From an uncultured Clostridiaceae bacterium (GTDB taxonomy: Bacteria > Bacillota > Clostridia > TANB77 > CAG-508), in the NCBI GenBank assembly GCA_946628065.1, contig CAMOWC010000001.1, positions 83,249-147,248 on the forward strand: 64,000 nucleotides of DNA. The letters run 5' to 3'. A program made the position numbers and the translations under genes. Under the pieces are notes generated by a model that saw only the letters and a list, made by a program, of their open reading frames with translations, was not told the origin of the DNA and made no database searches. Below are positions 10,411 through 21,564 of the stretch, in pieces; the first letter of the stretch is position 1, and each line of letters starts with the position of its first letter.

Positions 10411-11239
10411 TCTTATACCTCGCTAAAATCACTCTATCATTTCCAGATAGATCTTTTATTACTTCTATTTTGTTGTATTTGCCATTATCCTTAATAAGTT
10501 CTGATACTTTATTTGCTTGGTTGTATCCAATTTCAAGTGCAAGTAAACCATTTTCTTTTAAATAATTTACTGCATTTGTAATGATTTTTCTATATATATT
10601 AAGTCCATCTTTTCCGCCATCTAATGCAAGTATAGGTTCTTTTTGGACTTCTTTGCTTAATGAATTTATTTCATCAGTCTCTATATATGGCGGATTAGAT
10701 ACAATCACGTCAAATTCCTTATCTGATATTTTTTCAAATAAATCTGATTCTATAAAAGAAATATTTACGCCATTGTCATTAGCATTTTTTTTTGCAACAG
10801 CTAAAGCGCATGTGCTTATATCACTTGCAGTTACCTGTGCATTTTGCATATACTTAGCAATGCTTATAGCAATAGCTCCACTGCCAGTACAAAGGTCTAA
10901 TACTTTTCCTTCATGGCATCTTTTTAAAACCTCTTCCACTAAAATTTCTGTATCAAATCTGGGTATCAGCACGTTTTCATCGACATAGAAATTAAGTTTC
11001 ATGAATTCCTTTTTGTGTGTAATGTATTCTAGTGGAATTCCATCTAAAAGCTTCTCAATATTATTACATATAACGGATTCTTGAAAGCTATCAACTGCAT
11101 CATCAAAATGTGTTACTATATATTCTTTTGGCACTTTTAAAACATGAGAAATTACAAGCCTTGCTTTCAGGCTTGCTTCGTCAATCTGTGCATATTTTAG
11201 CTTGTATGTAACTTCTTCTTGAAGCTGTTTAATAGTCAT
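10397..11239 (-). CDS. prmC: Peptide chain release factor N5-glutamine methyltransferase
   Basis: 280 aa; VLIPRFDTEILVEEV, VLDLCTGSGAIAIS, FDVIVSNPPYIE. Confidence 0.95.
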   Translation of the reverse strand: MTIKQLQEEVTYKLKYAQIDEASLKARLVISHVLKVPKEYIVTHFDDAVDSFQESVICNNIEKLLDGIPLEYITHKKEFMKLNFYVDENVLIPRFDTEILVEEVLKRCHEGKVLDLCTGSGAIAISIAKYMQNAQVTASDISTCALAVAKKNANDNGVNISFIESDLFEKISDKEFDVIVSNPPYIETDEINSLSKEVQKEPILALDGGKDGLNIYRKIITNAVNYLKENGLLALEIGYNQANKVSELIKDNGKYNKIEVIKDLSGNDRVILARYKNVVF

Positions 11240-11287
11240 ATTTTCTCCGTTTTCTTTAATTAAAATATTTTTGTAGTATTCCTATGA

Positions 11288-12361
11288 TTATAATGTTTTC
11301 TTAACATTTATCGTTTGTGTATTGTATGCTAACTCAACATTGTTGTTTTGTAGTATTTCCATAATTGAATAGTTTATATTTTCTTTTATAGCTAAATACT
11401 TGTAGTAATTTATTTCTTTTGTATTTGCTATAACTAATAAATCAATACCATTGTCTGATATTCTTTGGAATTTTACCAATATAGTATCTAATATAATTTG
11501 CTCATTAGCTTTTAGCATTTTTTCAATTTCTTCTTCCACTTTCTTTGCCTTCTCTAGTTTGGTATCTAATTCAAGTGTTAATTCTATTTGTATTCTTCTG
11601 GCATTCATTTCATTGTAATTACTAATATTCGTTTCTACCATTTTCGAATTTGGCACATGCAATAAATCGTTTTCCAATGTTCTAATTATTGTGCTTCTAA
11701 ATTTTATTTTTTCAACCGTTCCCATAGTATTGTCAAATCCTATAAAATCGCCAACTTTATATGGTTTGTCAAAGAAAATTGTTAAACCTCCTATCAAGCT
11801 TTTAGCCGTATCTTGAGCTGCTAAAGTTATAACTATACCAGTTAGTCCAAAACCTGTAATAAATCCTGTAATATCAAATCCTAGCTCTGAAAAAATTAAA
11901 AATCCAGCTGCTATATAAATTAATACTCTCACAGCATTTATAATCATTTTATTTGTATTTTCATCAACTTTATTATTTGATTTTAAACGTATTTTTTCAG
12001 TTATTGAACTCTTTTTGTCAAGTCCTAGTATAAATGCTTTTGTAACCAATAAAATCATACATATTTTTATAATTTTCCATATAGTATTTTCAAACTCTGC
12101 ATTAATTGAAATGGATTTTTTAAGGCTTATAAATGCTAATGCTATTCCTGCAAATATAACTAGCATTTTTAGTGGCTTATAGAATGAACTGTTCTTAGGC
12201 GTAGTTTCTTTCTTCTTTTCTTTAATAGATAGCAGTCTTATAGTTAAACTTGCCACAGGCCCGCTTAAAATAAAAAATATAGCAATTTGTATTGATGCAT
12301 ATAGTATTTGTTTTGCTGTTTGCGCATCAATGTTTTTTATAAAATCAATAATAAAATCCAT
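11288..12361 (-). CDS. MscS-family mechanosensitive ion channel
   Basis: 357 aa; TGIVITLAAQDTAKSLIGGLTIFFDKPYKVGDFI, VPNSKMVETNISNYN. Confidence 0.9.
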   Translation of the reverse strand: MDFIIDFIKNIDAQTAKQILYASIQIAIFFILSGPVASLTIRLLSIKEKKKETTPKNSSFYKPLKMLVIFAGIALAFISLKKSISINAEFENTIWKIIKICMILLVTKAFILGLDKKSSITEKIRLKSNNKVDENTNKMIINAVRVLIYIAAGFLIFSELGFDITGFITGFGLTGIVITLAAQDTAKSLIGGLTIFFDKPYKVGDFIGFDNTMGTVEKIKFRSTIIRTLENDLLHVPNSKMVETNISNYNEMNARRIQIELTLELDTKLEKAKKVEEEIEKMLKANEQIILDTILVKFQRISDNGIDLLVIANTKEINYYKYLAIKENINYSIMEILQNNNVELAYNTQTINVKKTL

Positions 12362-12476
12362 TTTTAATTTCCTTTCAGTTAAATTGCTAAATTATAAAAT
12401 ATTTATTGATGTTCTATTTATTTCACTTTTTATTCAAGAGAAATGTGGAACCATTAGAACAATCCTTAATGTTTCG

Positions 12477-13655
12477 TTACATTACTACTGTTTCATGTGG
12501 TTTGCCTGCTTCGCTTGCAGCTTCTTCTCCTATAATTATTTTCACTTCTCCTGAAAGTGTAACAAGTGGTATTAAATTACCATATACTTCATCAGGATAT
12601 GCAGAATCAAATAGGCTTCCACAGCTTATATAATTATTATAGTCAATATGATATAATCCAAAATCAACTTCTCCATACCATTTGGTATCTAAGCCTCTTG
12701 TAGCCAAATATCCATATTGTCCCCAAGTAATAATATCATATATTTTAGGGTCAATAAAATCTGTTCTTTTATAGCCAACATTCCAAGCACCACTTTCTGT
12801 ATATGATATAGTACTAGTTTTTATATCTTTATATCCCATTGATGTAGCACTAGACTCAAATGTTGCTGCCGTGTAGTACTTATCTTCCAATTTGGTTGAA
12901 ACATATTGAAATAGCTTTGGTTGCCTATGTATTTTATTCTTAAGGCTATAAGTAACGGTCAAGCCACGTTTGCTTGTAATATTGCCATAGTCTTCCAGCT
13001 CTGCTACATGTTCTTCTCTATATTTTACAATTTTTGTTTTTCCTGTTGAGTTTTTAAATGTATCTCCTTTTGTTCCATCAATCAATAAATTCTCAATATC
13101 AGAAAATGTCATACTTCTTGCTGTAATTCCCTTTTCTTCATTTGAATAAAGGTAATCACTCATTTCATGCAAAATATATACAGCATTATTCCAACCAATT
13201 GCATTTGCAAAGCGAATATTAGTGCGACTATTAGCTAGTTTTTTCACGGGAAACAGTACTATACTTCCGTCAGTATTTTTGCAAATGACTCTCCATATAT
13301 TATACTCTTGGCTCAACGATTGATTTGAATCGTAGCCTGTATATGCCGAAGTTAAATGAGCTTCATATGGAGGCTTTTCAACTGGTACATATTTTACATA
13401 ATCGCCGACATTAATATTGCTTCTGTCTGTCGTAGCTTTAAGGATATAATCCATATTCCATGTATCATTTATTCTTTCATCTTCTGTTGATACTTTGTTA
13501 TTCCACTGTTCTACAGTTTTTTCAGATTTATTTATAGCTCCATCATGGTTGATCGCCAATCCAATTGCAACACCTGTTAAAATTATTACAACAACTACTG
13601 TAGTTACCAATGCAACAAGTGTTATTCCTTTTTGTTTGTCTTTTTTCATAATCAT
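12477..13655 (-). CDS. Prepilin-type N-terminal domain protein with C-type-lectin/sulfatase-modifying-like C-terminus (second half of fused ORF, own SD)
   Basis: Internal AAAGGAGGAAAAATT-ATG then MIMKKDKQKGITLVALVTTVVVVIILTGVAIGLAINHDGAINKS...; C-term YLATRG...FGLYHIDYNNYISCGSLFDSAYPDEVYGNLIPLVTLSG. Confidence 0.75.
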   Translation of the reverse strand: MIMKKDKQKGITLVALVTTVVVVIILTGVAIGLAINHDGAINKSEKTVEQWNNKVSTEDERINDTWNMDYILKATTDRSNINVGDYVKYVPVEKPPYEAHLTSAYTGYDSNQSLSQEYNIWRVICKNTDGSIVLFPVKKLANSRTNIRFANAIGWNNAVYILHEMSDYLYSNEEKGITARSMTFSDIENLLIDGTKGDTFKNSTGKTKIVKYREEHVAELEDYGNITSKRGLTVTYSLKNKIHRQPKLFQYVSTKLEDKYYTAATFESSATSMGYKDIKTSTISYTESGAWNVGYKRTDFIDPKIYDIITWGQYGYLATRGLDTKWYGEVDFGLYHIDYNNYISCGSLFDSAYPDEVYGNLIPLVTLSGEVKIIIGEEAASEAGKPHETVVM

Positions 13656-16019
13656 AATTTTTCCTCCTTTGTTATTTAAATATAACAATTTTTTTTTGTA
13701 TATTTTTTTTGCAATGTAATTAAAAAATAAATATAATGACTCTGAAATGGCTATTAATGCTAGTAAAATTAAAATTTGTTTTTCATTTAATTTAGCTATA
13801 TAAAATATGTCTCTTAGGAAAATAATCTGCATTAAAAACAATGTAATAACAAAAACAAGTAATGCTCCCCTTAATAAGTTAAATGGCCTACATAATTTAA
13901 AGAGGAGCGTAAATCCAGTTATCGTTGTTAAGATTACACAAAAAGTAGCATATGTATTGTCATCAAATTTTAGCAAATAGCTAAATAAACCTGCAAATAT
14001 TATATTGCATACAACTGTTAAAGATGTTGGCAGTGCTCTTGATAATATATTTCTTAAGAATTTTCCTTTTACTCTTGCTTTATTTGGCTGCAGAGCTAAA
14101 ACAAAAGATGGAATACCAATTGTAACAACATTTATAAGCGAAAACTGTATTGGCTTAAATGGGTATGGCATTGTAATTATTGCAAATAATACTGCTAAAA
14201 TACTTGCATAAATCGTCTTTGTTAAAAATAATTCAGAAGATCTTTCTATATTATTTATAGTTCTTCTTCCTTCTGCAACAATTTTAGGCATTGATGAAAA
14301 ATTAGAATTTAGTAAAACAAGCTGTGAAACATTTCTTGCTGCATCACTCCCTGTTGCAATTGCAATGCTACAATCTGCTTCTTTTAGTGCTAGTACATCA
14401 TTTACTCCATCTCCTGTCATTGCAACTGTATGTCCATTGTCTTTTATGGCCTTAACCAGTTCTTGTTTTTGTGTAGGTGAAACTCTACCGAAAATCGTAT
14501 ATTTTTTTACTATGTCCTTAATTTCACTTTGTTCTATATTTCTCATATCGATATATTTGTCAAAATTTTCTACTCCTGCTCTTTTAGCAATACTAGCAAC
14601 TGTTATAGGATTATCGCCTGATATTATTTTAATATTAACTCCTTGTTCTTTGAAATATTTTAGTGTATCTCCTGCCTCTTTTCTTATAACATCTTGTAAT
14701 AATACAAAACCGCAAATTGTAATCTTGCAAGGTAATTGTTTGTTTTCCAATTTTTCTACGCTTTTAGCTAGTACTAACACCCTGCATTCTTCGGAATATT
14801 CATCAAGTTTACTTTTATATTTTTCATATTCTTTACCTAAAACGATTTCCGGTGCACCTAAAATATAGCTTCCTTCATCTTCAAAGAATACCGCTGACCA
14901 TTTCCTTTGAGAAGAAAATGGAACTTTGCCTATTGCATTTAATTTTGCGTTCTTCTTGTACGTTTGCCTTATTGCTTCCATTGTTGGATTTATATCTTCT
15001 AATGCAATTGAGAGCTCTCCAAGTATATCTTCAATTTTTTCCTTATCGAAATTTTCTGGTACAATACCTTTTATTTCCATTCTGCCCTCGGTTATTGTTC
15101 CAGTTTTATCCAAGCATAAAGTATCAACTCTTGCAAGTGCTTCTATGCAATATAATTCTTGTATTAGAACCTTTGATTTTGAAAGTCTTATACTGCTCAC
15201 AGCAAGAACCGTACTTGTTAAAAGTATTAGCCCTTCAGGTATCATACCTATAAGTGCTGCTACCGTTTGTAAAATCGCTTGGTCCAAACTTGCACCCATA
15301 ACTTTTATTTGGTTATATAATAGTATTAAACCTATTGGGAAAATAAAGAATGAAACTGTCTTTATTATTTTATTTAACGAAATCATTATTTCAGACTTTG
15401 CCATTTTTATCTGTTTAGCATCATGTCCAATTTTTGCCGTATAATTATCGCCAGCAATATGTTCAACTTTTGCTATGCAGTTGCCACTTACTATAAAGCT
15501 TCCTGAAAGCAATAGGTCTCCACTTTTTTTATAAATTGAGTCAGGCTCTCCTGTAATAAATGATTCATTTACTTCAACTTCGCCATCGCAAATAATACAA
15601 TCGGTAATTATTTGGTTTCCTACATTTAGTTTTATTATATCATCAAGTACTATTTCATTAATTCCTATTTTTTCTTCTTTTGAATTTCTAATTACTGTTG
15701 TTTTTGTAGCAGAAACAACAGCCAATTTGTCAATTACTCTTTTAGAATGTATTTCTTGATATGTACTTATTATCGTATTACATGTTATTATTACAAGAAA
15801 AAGTAAGTTTTTGTATGATCCTGTGAAAAAAACTGCTATACCCAGTGCAATATTTAAAAGATTAAATACTGTAAATAAGTTTGATATAATAATCGCTTTT
15901 ATGCTTTTTGTTGGCACTGTGGTATCATAATTTACAAGGCCTTCGTTTTTTCTTGAATCTATTTGTTCGTTGTTTAGTCCTTCATTTATATTTGGATTAT
16001 ATCTTTCAACTTTTGGCAT
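13656..16019 (-). CDS. P-type cation-translocating ATPase (N-terminal part of the 12477..16019 fused ORF)
   Basis: LCLDKTGTITEG, FITGEPDSIYKKSGD, MTGDGVNDVLALKEADCSIAIATGSDAA; no stop before the downstream gene. Confidence 0.92.
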
Positions 16020-16042
16020 TTTTTCTCCTCTATCGCTACATT

Positions 16043-17047
16043 TCAGCTATTCTTTTCAATGTAATTCCATGAATCTTTGCACATATCTTCAATAGTTAAT
16101 TCTGCTGACCACCCTAATTCTTCCTTTGCTTTTTGTGGATTAGCATAGCACATAGCAATATCTCCTGGTCTTCTGTCTACTATTTTATATGCAACTTTTT
16201 TGCCTGTTGAACTTTCAAATGCTTTTACCATATCAAGAACACTGTATCCTGTTCCAGTTCCAAGATTATAAATATATAATCCTTTTTGTTCTTTATCTAG
16301 TTTTTCTAATGCTTTAATGTGTCCCTTCGCTAGATCCACAACATGTATGTAATCTCTTACTCCTGTTCCATCTGGTGTATTATAATCGTTTCCATATACT
16401 GATAATTCATCTAATATTCCCGCAGCTACTCTTGCTACAAATGGCATTAGGTTATTCGGCCTACCTTTTGGTTCTTCTCCGATAAGTCCACTTTTATGTG
16501 CACCTACAGGATTAAAATATCTGAGTATTGCAATGTCCCATGTATTATCAGATGCATAAATGTCTTTTAATATTTGTTCTATAAATAATTTTGTAGTTCC
16601 ATAAGGGTTGGTTGTTCCACCAGTTGGGCAATCCTCTGTAATAGGTATTGTCTTAGGGTCTCCATATACTGTTGCAGATGAGCTAAATACAAATTTCTTT
16701 ACACCATATTTTTTCATTGTGTCTAATAATACTAAAGCTCCAGAAACATTATTAATATAATATTCTATTGGTTTTGCAGTAGATTCACCAACTGCTTTAA
16801 AGCCGGCAAAATTCAGAACTGAATCTATTCTGTTTTCTTCAAATACCTTTTCTAATTTTTCTCTGTCCAAATAGTTAATTTCATAGAACTTAAAATCTTT
16901 TCCAGTAATTTTTTTTATTGCATCAAGAGCTTGAGGCTTGCTATTAGAGAAGTCATCAATTACAACAATATCCCTTCCGCTATTAAGCAATTCTACACAT
17001 GTGTGGCTACCAATAAAGCCAGCACCTCCAGTAACTAAGACAGCCAT
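16043..17047 (-). CDS. galE: UDP-glucose 4-epimerase
   Basis: 334 aa; [45 protein letters not shown]. Confidence 0.97.
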   Translation of the reverse strand: MAVLVTGGAGFIGSHTCVELLNSGRDIVVIDDFSNSKPQALDAIKKITGKDFKFYEINYLDREKLEKVFEENRIDSVLNFAGFKAVGESTAKPIEYYINNVSGALVLLDTMKKYGVKKFVFSSSATVYGDPKTIPITEDCPTGGTTNPYGTTKLFIEQILKDIYASDNTWDIAILRYFNPVGAHKSGLIGEEPKGRPNNLMPFVARVAAGILDELSVYGNDYNTPDGTGVRDYIHVVDLAKGHIKALEKLDKEQKGLYIYNLGTGTGYSVLDMVKAFESSTGKKVAYKIVDRRPGDIAMCYANPQKAKEELGWSAELTIEDMCKDSWNYIEKNS

Positions 17048-17067
17048 TTTTTGTTCCTCCTTTTAAA

Positions 17068-17631
17068 TTAATATATTTCTTGATAAATTTGATAGTCTCT
17101 TAATATTTTTCTTACATATGTGTTTGTTTCTTTAAACGGTATATTTTCAAGGTCTTTTCCATCATCTCGAATTATACCATTTTTAATCCATTTAGAAACA
17201 TTCCCAATACCAGCATTGTATGCTGTAAGTGCTAGTGAAATGTTACCATTATAATAACTAACTAAACTTGAAAAATACTTTATTCCAAGCATAATGTTTA
17301 TTTCAGGTGTAAATAATGATTCTTTAGTTACATCTTTATAAGCGGATTTTAATGCTATTTCTTTTGCAGTATTTTCCATAAGCTGCATAAGGCCAATTGC
17401 TCCGCTGTTTGAAACAATGTTTGGTTCAAAATTACTTTCTGCTTTTATAATTGCGTATATAAGTAGTCTATCTATATTATTTTCATATGAATATTTGTCT
17501 ACATACTCAGAATATTTAATTGGATAAATAATTTTTAATATAATATTTTGAATATTAAAAAGTTTGAATATAAATAGTAACACTATAAGTATTATAACAA
17601 TCATAAGTATTGTTCTATGAGTCTTTTTCAA
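17068..17631 (-). CDS. Lytic transglycosylase (SLT domain)
   Basis: 187 aa; ESNFEPNIVSNSGAIGLMQLMENTA, ALTAYNAGIGNVSKW. Confidence 0.92.
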   Translation of the reverse strand: MKKTHRTILMIVIILIVLLFIFKLFNIQNIILKIIYPIKYSEYVDKYSYENNIDRLLIYAIIKAESNFEPNIVSNSGAIGLMQLMENTAKEIALKSAYKDVTKESLFTPEINIMLGIKYFSSLVSYYNGNISLALTAYNAGIGNVSKWIKNGIIRDDGKDLENIPFKETNTYVRKILRDYQIYQEIY

Positions 17632-17662
17632 TTAAATTTTCTCCTTCGTATTCTTTTAGCAC

Positions 17663-20325
17663 TTATTTTGCATCATACCATGTTTTTCCTTCACCGATTT
17701 CTGCAATTAATGGCACTTTTAATTTTATAACACTTTCCATACAATTTTTTAATATTTGTTTTACTTGTGTTTTTTCTTCCTCATATGTTTCTATAATTAA
17801 TTCATCATGGACTTGCAAAATTAGTCTTGATTTTAAATTGTTTTCTTTAAGATTTTTGTATACTTTAACCATTGCAATTTTTATAATATCTGCTGCAGTT
17901 CCCTGTATAGGTGTATTCATTGCAATTCTATTTCCAAATTGTCTTACCATATAATTACTTGATGAAATTTCTGGAATATATCTTCTTCTATTAAATAAAG
18001 TTTCAACATATCCTTTTTCTTTTGCTTCATTTTCTATATTAGCCATATAGTTTTTTATACCATTATATTTAAACAAATATTGTTCTATATAGTTTTTAGC
18101 AACTTTAACAGGTACACCAAGTTGTTCAGATAAACCATAGTCGCTTATTCCATACACTATTCCAAAATTTACTGCTTTAGCATTTGAACGCATTTGCTTA
18201 GTTACTTCTTCAATTGGAATGTTAAATACCATAGATGCTGCTTGTTTATGAATATCTTCTCCTTCGTTAAATGCTTTTATCATATTTTCATCATTTGCTA
18301 TATGTGCAAGAACTCTTAGTTCAATTTGCGAATAATCAGCATCTAGCAGTATTGTTCCTTCGTTTTGGGCCATAAAGGCTTTTCTTAAGTTCTGCCCTAA
18401 TTCCATTCTAGTTGGTATATTTTGAAGATTTGGATCTGTACTACTAATTCTACCTGTTGCAGTAACTGTCTGGTGAAAATGTGAGTGAATTCTTTTTGTC
18501 TTTTCATCAATGCATGGCAAAAGCCCTTCTACAAAAGTAGAGTTTAATTTTGAAATTTGTCTAAATTCTAGTATTTTTTCAATTGCTGGATGTTCTTTTT
18601 TTAATTTCTCTAGGACGTCTCCTTCAGTTGAATACCCACTTTTTGTTTTTTTCAAAACTGGTAATTTTAATTTATCAAAAAGGACTTCGCCTAGTTGCTT
18701 TGGTGAATTAATGTTAAATTCTTCTCCGCATAAACTGTATATTTCGTTTTTAAGGTTCTCAATTTGTTTCTGTAAATCTATGCCAAATGATTTTAGTTCT
18801 TCTTTGTCAACGTACATTCCTTCATATTCCATACTTGCAAGCACTTCAACTAATGGCATTTCAATATTATTAAATAGCTCCCACGCATTTATTTCTTTTA
18901 GTTTTCCGCTCAAGCACACTATGTAATTTATATATTGCAAATACATAGGCACATTTACGTTCATCAATTTTTTGCTCTTCTGCATCAAATAAATTCATTT
19001 GGTTATTTTCTTTATTATTGCTAAAATTCGATACATCATAATTTAAATATTCTTGACTAAGCTCTTCTATGTTGTACTTTCCCTTAGTAGAATTAATTAG
19101 GTAAGCTGCCACATGTATATCAAACATCATGTTTTTAGCGGTTATTTCATTTTCTTTTAAAAATCTCCAGTCTTCCTTTAAGTTAGTTCCACATTTTAAG
19201 ATATTTGCATTTTCAAATAAATCTTTAAATTTTTCTTTTAAAATTTTGCATGTTAAATTAGTGTAGAGAATTTTATTGTTTTTTTCATCAAATAAATAAA
19301 TTGCTTTTTCATTTTTTAAGTCTATATAATAATACATTCTTTTTAAATCATTAATTTGTTCTATGATATATGAAAAATCATTTTTTAATTCTTCATATTC
19401 AAATTGATAGGAAACTTTTTCCTTTGCACAAGCACCTTCTCCGCAGATTAAATCTATCAATATACTTGTTGAATTTTAAGTTTTTAAATATATCATATAC
19501 AGCTTGCCTGTCCCATTCTTTTATTTTTATTAAACTTAAGTCATTTAATATGGGAGCGTGTGTATCAATTGTTCCAAGTGTTTTTGATAGTTCTGCTAGC
19601 TCTTTATTTGATGCAATCTTTTCTCTTAATTTTCCTTTTAAATCATCTTCATTCTTCTCAATTTTGTTATATAAATTCTCTATTGTGCCGTATTCTTGTA
19701 TTAAACTAATTGCTGTTTTTTCTCCTATACCAGGGACTCCAGGAATATTGTCTGAGGCATCTCCCATAAGGCCCTTTACTTCAATTAGTTTTATTGGCTC
19801 TATTCCATATTCTTTAATAATTTTTTCTCTAGTATAGTCTTCTTCTTCAGTTTTTCCCATTTTTGTTCTAGGTATTCTAACTTTGATGTTTTCTTCAATA
19901 AGTTGAAAAGCATCTCTATCTCCTGTTAAAATAGTTACATCTAGCCCTTTTGATTTTCCAAGTTTAGCTAGAGTCCCTAATATGTCGTCTGCCTCATAGC
20001 CTTCTTGTTCAATTATAGCCGTATTCATTGCTCTAAGTACATTTTTTAATACTGGCATTTGCTCAGCCAATTCTTCAGGCATTCCTTTTCGTGTACCTTT
20101 ATACTCTTTGTACATTAAATGTCTTTTTGTAGGAGCTTTTAAATCAAATGCAATTGCAACATATTCTGGTTTAATGTCTTCTATTATTTTAAAATAAATT
20201 GCTAAAAAGCCATAAATTCCATTTGTATATATGCCATCTGCCGACATAAGTGCTTTAGTACTCATAATTCCGTAGAAAGCTCTATTTACAATGCTGTTAC
20301 CATCTATTAAAACAAGTTTATCCAA
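17663..20325 (-). CDS. polA: DNA polymerase I; two +1 frameshifts at CGG 19441-19443 and CGG 18906-18908
   Basis: Three overlapping ORFs (19399..20325, 18870..19460, 17663..18988). 5'-nuclease MDKLVLIDGNSIVNRAFYG, GDASDNIPGVPGIGEKTA; polymerase LDADYSQIELRVLAHI, VHDELIIE. Total length = 3n+2, consistent with two +1 events. Confidence 0.95.
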
Positions 20326-20330
20326 TACTG

Positions 20331-21086
20331 CTATCCTCCTACTTTTTTAATTAAATCTTTAATTACTTCGCCTGCTAAAATTAGCCCAGCAACTGAAGGT
20401 ACAAAAGAAATACTTCCAGGAACGTGTTTTTTTGTTTTAATTTTATCATCTTCGTTCTCATAGTTTTCTTTACAATCAATAGGTTCTTCCTTAGAATATA
20501 CTACTTTAAGCTTTTTTATTCCACGCAATTTAAGTTCTTTTCTCATTACTTTTGCCAATGGACAAACCTTTGTATCATATATGTCTGCTACTTCAAATTT
20601 TGTAGGATCTAATTTGTTTCCAGTTCCCATACACGATATTATTGGTATTTCCATCTTACTAGCTCTAATCACTAATTCAATTTTAGCAGTTACAGTGTCT
20701 ATCGCATCAACAATATAATCTACAGTATTGTCAAATAATTGCTCGCTTTCTGGCATAAAAAAATCTTTATGCACTTCAATATTGGCATTAGGATTTATGT
20801 CAAGTATTCTTTCTCTTGCTACATCAACTTTATATTTTCCTATTGTCTTTGTAGTTGCTACGAGTTGTCTATTTATGTTACTTTCGGATACTTTGTCGTT
20901 ATCTATCAAAATAAAATTGCCAATTCCAGCTCTAGAAAGTGCTTCTACAGCATATGAGCCAACTCCGCCTATCCCAAACACTGCAACTTTTTTCTCTCTC
21001 AGTTTTCTTATTACATCTTTACCTACAAGCAGTTCTGCTCTTGAAAATTGATTCAATATAATTCCCCCATTGTAACCTAATTCCAT
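20331..21086 (-). CDS. tcdA: tRNA threonylcarbamoyladenosine dehydratase (ThiF/TcdA family)
   Basis: 251 aa; VAVFGIGGVGSYAVEALSRAGIGNFILIDNDKVSESNINRQ. Confidence 0.9.
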   Translation of the reverse strand: MELGYNGGIILNQFSRAELLVGKDVIRKLREKKVAVFGIGGVGSYAVEALSRAGIGNFILIDNDKVSESNINRQLVATTKTIGKYKVDVARERILDINPNANIEVHKDFFMPESEQLFDNTVDYIVDAIDTVTAKIELVIRASKMEIPIISCMGTGNKLDPTKFEVADIYDTKVCPLAKVMRKELKLRGIKKLKVVYSKEEPIDCKENYENEDDKIKTKKHVPGSISFVPSVAGLILAGEVIKDLIKKVGG

Positions 21087-21090
21087 TTAT

Positions 21091-21564
21091 TTAATCTACA
21101 AGTTCTGAATCCTGAAGAACTATAATGTTATCATAGTTTTGGTGTATATGTTTTAAAATATCATTATCATCATCCACTAAAACAATTTGTTTGTCCGTTT
21201 TATAATTAGTCAAAAATTCCGTTTTAATTTCTTTTGCAGTTTTCCAGTCCTTACTTGCTCTAGAAATTATTACGCGGTTTTCTTTTTTAAAAAATGGGGC
21301 ATATTGGTCAAGCCATACATTTTTATCTTCAATTTGAGAATCCTCTCTGCATATTGATAGAATTCTAACTTCAACGTTTTCAAGGTCTAAAACTTCTTTT
21401 ATATTTGCAATATTTTGAGTTAATGGTCTTTTATGCAAAAAATCATATGGATTTTTTCCTATATCATAAGCAGCAATAACACCATCCATATCAATAAATA
21501 AAATTATATTTTTTTTACTTGCCATTTCTTTTATTAAATTATAAAAATACATTATTCCCTCCAA
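21091..21564 (-). CDS. HAD-superfamily phosphatase-like protein
   Basis: 157 aa; FIDMDGVIAAYD motif, IVLVDDDNDIL. Confidence 0.65.
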   Translation of the reverse strand: MEGIMYFYNLIKEMASKKNIILFIDMDGVIAAYDIGKNPYDFLHKRPLTQNIANIKEVLDLENVEVRILSICREDSQIEDKNVWLDQYAPFFKKENRVIISRASKDWKTAKEIKTEFLTNYKTDKQIVLVDDDNDILKHIHQNYDNIIVLQDSELVD

